Of a stretch of DNA of 64,000 bases, positions 60,362-64,000 are shown one piece after another. A model generated the notes under the pieces. The model saw only the letters and a program-made list of their open reading frames with translations. It was not told where the DNA came from and made no database searches. The position numbers and the translations under genes were made by a program. Position 1 is the stretch's first letter. Each line of letters opens with the position of its first letter. This stretch comes from Thermoleophilia bacterium UBA2241. Lineage in GTDB: Bacteria; Actinomycetota; Thermoleophilia; UBA2241. Location of the stretch: the NCBI GenBank assembly GCA_002347645.1, contig DDYF01000009.1:1-64000 (forward strand), read 5' to 3'.

Positions 60362-62029
60362 ATGAGCCAGGCGAAGACCCGCGGACCCATCCGCGCCCCG
60401 CGCGGCGCCGAGATCAGCTGCCGGGGCTGGCAGCAGGAGGCGGCGCTGCGCATGCTCATGAACAACCTCGACCCGGAGGTCGCCGAGCGCCCAGAGGACC
60501 TCGTCGTCTACGGCGGCGCCGGCAAGGCGGCGCGCGACTGGGCGTGCTACGACGCCATTGTGGCCACGCTGCGCCGCCTCGAGGACGACGAGACGCTGCT
60601 GGTACAGAGCGGCAAGCCGGTCGGCGTCTTTCGCACGCACGAGCGCGCGCCGCGCGTCCTCATTGCCAACGCCAACCTCGTGCCCGATTGGGCCAGCTGG
60701 GACGAGTTCCGCCGGCTCGACGCCCTTGGCCTGACGATGTACGGGCAAATGACGGCCGGCTCGTGGATCTACATCGGCACCCAGGGCATCCTGCAGGGGA
60801 CCTACGAGACCTTCGCCGCCGCGGCGAAGCGGCACGGCGGCACGCTCAGGGGGACGCTCACGCTCACCGCCGGCCTGGGTGGCATGGGCGGTGCACAGCC
60901 GCTCGCGGTCACCATGAACGAGGGCGTCGCGCTCTGCGTCGAGGTCGACCCCGAGCGCATCCGGCGCCGCCTCGACCACGCCTACCTGGACAGGGGGACG
61001 GAGTCGCTCGACGAGGCGCTGAAGTGGGCCGACGAGGCGCGCGCCGCAGGCGCGCCGCTCAGCATCGGCCTCTGCGCCAACGCCGCCGACGTGTACCCCG
61101 AGCTCGCCCGTCGCGGCGTGACCCCGGACATCGTCACCGACCAGACCTCGGCGCACGACACGCTGAACGGCTACGTCCCCAACGGCATGAGCCTCGACGA
61201 GGCGCTCGCGCTGCGCGCCGCCGACCCCGACGAGTACGTGCGCCGCGCCTGCGCCAGCATCCTCGTCCACGTCCAGGCCATGGTCGCCCTCCAGAAGGCC
61301 GGGTCCGAGGTCTTCGACTACGGCAACAATATTCGCGGAGTGGCGAAGGACCAGGGCTACGCCGACGCCTTCGCCTTTCCCGGCTTCGTCCCGGCGTACA
61401 TCCGGCCGCTCTTCTGCGAGGGCAAGGGCCCCTTCCGCTGGGCGGCGCTCTCCGGCGACCCCGCCGACATCGCGCGCACCGACCGCGCCGTCCTCGAGAC
61501 GTTCCCCGAGGACGAGGCGCTGGCCCGCTGGATCCGCATGGCCGGCGAGAAGGTGCACTTCCAGGGCCTCCCGTCGCGCATCTGCTGGCTGGGGTACGGC
61601 GAGCGGGCGAAGATGGGCCTCGCCTTCAACGACCTCGTGCGCACCGGCGAGGTCGCGGCGCCCATCGTCATCGGCCGCGACCACCTCGACTCCGGTTCTG
61701 TCGCCTCGCCGTACCGCGAGACCGAGGCGATGCGCGACGGCAGCGACGCGATCGCCGACTGGCCGCTCCTCAACGCGATGCTCAACGTCGCCGCGGGGGC
61801 GAGCTGGGTGAGCTTCCACCACGGCGGCGGCGTCGGCATCGGCAGGAGCCTCCACGCCGGCATGGTCGTGGTCGCCGACGGGACGGACATGATGGCCGAA
61901 CGGCTAGCGCGGGTTCTGACGTGCGACCCCGGGACCGGGGTGATGCGGCACGCCGATGCGGGATACCCTGAAGCTGTCGAGGCGGCGAAGCGTGGCGGCC
62001 TCGACCTGCCGATGGTGACCGGGACGTGA
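60362..62029 (+). CDS. hutU: Urocanate hydratase
   Basis: 555 residues, the usual urocanase length. It converts urocanate to imidazolonepropionate in histidine degradation, using tightly bound NAD+ as electrophile. Seen are GWQQEAALRMLMNNLDPEV, the NAD-binding GGAGKAARDWACYDAI (about 50), GLGGMGGAQPLA (near 178) and the catalytic Cys in GLPSRICWLGYGER (about 406-419). GAGGTGAGC precedes the ATG. hutH, hutI and hutG are not in the window. Confidence 0.96.
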   Translation: MSQAKTRGPIRAPRGAEISCRGWQQEAALRMLMNNLDPEVAERPEDLVVYGGAGKAARDWACYDAIVATLRRLEDDETLLVQSGKPVGVFRTHERAPRVLIANANLVPDWASWDEFRRLDALGLTMYGQMTAGSWIYIGTQGILQGTYETFAAAAKRHGGTLRGTLTLTAGLGGMGGAQPLAVTMNEGVALCVEVDPERIRRRLDHAYLDRGTESLDEALKWADEARAAGAPLSIGLCANAADVYPELARRGVTPDIVTDQTSAHDTLNGYVPNGMSLDEALALRAADPDEYVRRACASILVHVQAMVALQKAGSEVFDYGNNIRGVAKDQGYADAFAFPGFVPAYIRPLFCEGKGPFRWAALSGDPADIARTDRAVLETFPEDEALARWIRMAGEKVHFQGLPSRICWLGYGERAKMGLAFNDLVRTGEVAAPIVIGRDHLDSGSVASPYRETEAMRDGSDAIADWPLLNAMLNVAAGASWVSFHHGGGVGIGRSLHAGMVVVADGTDMMAERLARVLTCDPGTGVMRHADAGYPEAVEAAKRGGLDLPMVTGT

Positions 62030-62065
62030 AGGCCGCATGCCGGAACGATCGACGTTAGGGGCGAC

Positions 62066-63400
62066 GTGAGGCGCATCCCGCTGGGCGACATCGAGGCGAC
62101 GGCCGCGGCGCTGCACGCGAGCGCCGAGGTGCCGGACGAGCTGCGCCGCACGGTCGGCGACATCGTCGCCGAGGTGCGGCGCAACGGCGACGCCGCCTTG
62201 CGCGAGTTCACACGCCGCTTCGACGGCGTGGAGATCGGCGCGGCCGTCGTCGGCGCATCGGGCAGGGCAGGAGGCGACGCGTCCGGCGCGGAAGGGGGCG
62301 ACGCGGCGGGCACGCTGCGCGTGCCGCCGGCGTCGCTGGCCGCCGCGCTCGAGAGGCTCGCCCCCGAGCTGACTGAAGCCCTCCGCCTGGCGGCGGCCAA
62401 CATCCGCGCCTACCACGAGCATGAGCTCCCGCGCCCCTGGCGCGAGACGCTCGCGCAAGGCCAGGTCGTGGGCCAGGAGATCGTCCCGCTGGCGGCCGTC
62501 GGCCTCTACGTGCCCGGCGGCCTCGCCGACTACCCGTCCTCCGTCCTCATGACCGCGATCCCGGCGCAGGTCGCCGGCGTCGAGCGCATCGTCGTCTGCT
62601 CGCCGCCGCGTGCCGACGGCTCGGTGCCGCCGGGCGTCGCCGCGGCCTGCGCGCTCCTCGGGCTCGACTACATCGTGCCCGTGGGTGGCGCCCAGGCGGT
62701 GGCCGCCATGGCCTGCGGCACCGCATCCGTCCCGCGCTGCGACATCATCGTCGGACCGGGTAACCGCTACGTCACCGAGGCCAAGCGGCAGCTCATGGGA
62801 GAGGTCGCCATCGACAGTCTCGCCGGTCCCAGCGAAGTGCTGATCGTCGCGGGCGAGGGGTCCGACCCGGTCTGGCTGGCGGCCGACCTCCTTGCCCAGG
62901 CCGAGCACCTCGCCGGCGCCATGGGCGCCGTGCTTTCGCTCAGCCCTGAACTGAGCGACGCCCTCGAGCGCGAGGTGCCGCGTCTGGCCGCGCAGCTCGG
63001 CGTCGCGGCCGATGAGGTGACCGTCGTCGACTGCCCCTCGGCGGAGGCGGCGATGGCGCTCGTGAACGCGTTCGCCCCCGAACACCTCGAGCTGCACGTC
63101 GACGAGCCTCGCGAGCTGCTGCGTGGCGTGCGCAACGCCGGCGCGATCTTCGCCGGTAGGTACGCGGCGACGGCGTTCGCCGACTACGCCGCCGGCACGA
63201 ACCACGTCCTGCCGACGCGCGGCGCGGCGCGCTTCTCGCAGGGGCTCTCGGCGAGCGTCTTCGCAAAGCGCGTCGCCGTCGTCGAGCTTGATGCGGCCGC
63301 CGCCTCGCGACTCGCGAGGCCCGTGGCGACCATCGCCCGCGAGGAGGGCTACGTCGCGCACGCGCTGTCGGCCGAGCTGCGGCGAAGGACGGACGCCTAG
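62066..63400 (+). CDS. hisD: Histidinol dehydrogenase or HisD-family alcohol dehydrogenase
   Basis: 444 residues. Zn and catalytic residues of HisD are present: AQAEHLAGA, FAPEHLEL (Glu/His catalytic pair), DYAAGTNHVLPT, and REEGYVAHALSAEL near the C-terminus. A Gly/Ala-rich insertion of about 20 residues occurs near residue 61-82 (GASGRAGGDASGAEGGDAAG). It starts at GTG 62066, 37 bp after hutU. The two are probably co-transcribed, odd because hisD normally belongs to biosynthesis. A HisD-like dehydrogenase with another substrate is possible. Confidence 0.85.
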   Translation: MRRIPLGDIEATAAALHASAEVPDELRRTVGDIVAEVRRNGDAALREFTRRFDGVEIGAAVVGASGRAGGDASGAEGGDAAGTLRVPPASLAAALERLAPELTEALRLAAANIRAYHEHELPRPWRETLAQGQVVGQEIVPLAAVGLYVPGGLADYPSSVLMTAIPAQVAGVERIVVCSPPRADGSVPPGVAAACALLGLDYIVPVGGAQAVAAMACGTASVPRCDIIVGPGNRYVTEAKRQLMGEVAIDSLAGPSEVLIVAGEGSDPVWLAADLLAQAEHLAGAMGAVLSLSPELSDALEREVPRLAAQLGVAADEVTVVDCPSAEAAMALVNAFAPEHLELHVDEPRELLRGVRNAGAIFAGRYAATAFADYAAGTNHVLPTRGAARFSQGLSASVFAKRVAVVELDAAAASRLARPVATIAREEGYVAHALSAELRRRTDA

Positions 63401-63540
63401 GGTGTTCTATCCCTGAATCAAAGCGACACTCGGGGCTGTTCTTGAGCCACTGAGGTAGGCCGACACGTCCTTTCTGCGAGAGAGGCCACTCTCGACAGAG
63501 GGAACGGAGACACGTCGCTGCAGGCGGCGGTAGAGGCGCG

Positions 63541-64000
63541 TCAATCGCGGCGAAGTCGCTGAGCCACGGCCTCCCGCAGTCGATGGTCGGCCTCGGCACG
63601 CAAGGCCTCTGCCTGAACGGTGTCTGCCTTAGAACGGGTAACTCGCATCCGCGAATCGCACAACATGCTCTGAATCTCATCGGGTGCTGTGGCGCCTAGC
63701 ACCGTACGAGCCAGGACGGCCTGTCTCGCGCTGAGGGCTCCCAGCAGGCTGTCGTCATCAATGTCCAAGTCGCGACCAAGCACATCACGCGCCGCGGCGC
63801 CGACCATGCGAACTAGATCCCTCTTCTCGGCCGGGTCCCGGAGGTCACATGCGTCTCTTGTAGCGAGGAATGCCTGAACGGCGCGTCCAACCAAACCGTG
63901 AGCCTCGCGAAAGGATAACCCGCCCTCCAGCACCAAGATGTCCGTCACATCGGTCGCCGTCGCCAGCCCCGACTGTGCCGTGTCGAGCGCGACGGTAGCC
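63541..64000 (-). CDS. Argininosuccinate lyase-like protein, C-terminal part (runs off the edge)
   Basis: The visible 152 codons cover the C-terminal part of a fumarase/aspartase-superfamily protein. ATATDVTDILVLEGGLSF then REAHGLVGRAV matches the ASL C-terminal domain that follows the active site. The catalytic Ser loop lies off the window. The last 60 residues are longer and more charged than usual. Genuine argH or an ASL-like paralogue cannot be distinguished here. Confidence 0.7.
   Translation of the reverse strand, partial: ATVALDTAQSGLATATDVTDILVLEGGLSFREAHGLVGRAVQAFLATRDACDLRDPAEKRDLVRMVGAAARDVLGRDLDIDDDSLLGALSARQAVLARTVLGATAPDEIQSMLCDSRMRVTRSKADTVQAEALRAEADHRLREAVAQRLRRD

Overview
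The window is GC-rich (roughly 70% by eye), densely coded on both strands, and free of insertion sequences, phage genes, rRNA and CRISPR arrays. GTG starts, strong AGGAGG-type ribosome sites and families such as GAP/SfLAP, SHOCT, DUF6325, DUF4126, DUF937 and dodecin point to an actinobacterium, probably a deep-branching lineage. The gene content suggests an anaerobic or oxygen-tolerant lifestyle: rubrerythrin, catalase and PerR, an [FeFe]-hydrogenase-like module, an NfnAB/SudAB-like flavoenzyme pair, an anaerobic sulfatase maturase, a beta-keto acid cleavage enzyme with an ADP-forming acyl-CoA synthetase, a UAG-containing trimethylamine methyltransferase, and nickel uptake. This taxonomic reading is inference.

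Layout. 0.1-4.4 kb: catabolic operon of a class III aminotransferase, an NDP-forming acyl-CoA synthetase and a BKACE (DUF849) enzyme. 4.5-7.6 kb: peroxide defence (rubrerythrin, catalase, PerR). 7.8-17.7 kb: membrane and secreted proteins, the GTPase TypA, an EamA transporter, a GalT-like enzyme, a flavodoxin, an ECF sigma/anti-sigma pair and a DedA protein. 17.8-20.8 kb: a five-gene operon (Cys-rich protein, two DRTGG proteins, an RsbW-like ATPase and an [FeFe]-hydrogenase-like protein with altered active-site motifs), facing an NfnB/NfnA-like pair (20.85-23.5 kb). 23.7-32.8 kb: a trans-sulfuration enzyme, metallo-hydrolase, transglutaminase-like protein, PPK2, dodecin, DUF937, a 10-formyl-THF-type formyltransferase, a GAP-family protein, TetR, SHOCT and DUF6325. 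33.0-36.0 kb: a Cys-type sulfatase with its radical-SAM maturase, the latter frameshifted. 36.0-39.5 kb: an ABC-2 exporter. 39.5-45.4 kb: DUF456, a hypothetical protein, a C45 acyltransferase, a secreted protein and an O-antigen-ligase/TPR protein. 45.5-47.1 kb: a cold-shock gene with a terminator-like leader, a truncated HoxU/NuoG-like Fe-S protein and a universal stress protein. 47.2-48.7 kb: mttB with an in-frame UAG at the expected pyrrolysine position. 48.7-55.9 kb: GH3, LOG and RNB genes, an intact tRNA-Ala(TGC), an EamA transporter, an XRE/membrane pair and several decayed pieces, including separate 3' and 5' remnants of a tRNA-Ala. 55.9-59.3 kb: nickel ECF transporter nikMN, nikQ and nikO with nikR. 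59.4-64 kb: an orphan AbiEii-like nucleotidyltransferase, hutU, hisD and the C-terminal part of an argininosuccinate-lyase-like gene running off the edge.

How the genes work together. The first operon can be read as transamination of a beta-amino acid, BKACE cleavage of the beta-keto acid with acetyl-CoA, and ATP recovery by the acyl-CoA synthetase. PerR probably controls the adjacent peroxide genes. NikR probably controls the nickel transporter. The hydrogenase-like operon looks like a signalling module rather than an energy-yielding hydrogenase. Many transcription units end in long, perfect GC-rich hairpins without a U-tract. The most interesting items are the UAG codon in mttB, the DRTGG/RsbW-like/[FeFe] module, the split tRNA-Ala remnants, and the cold-shock leader.
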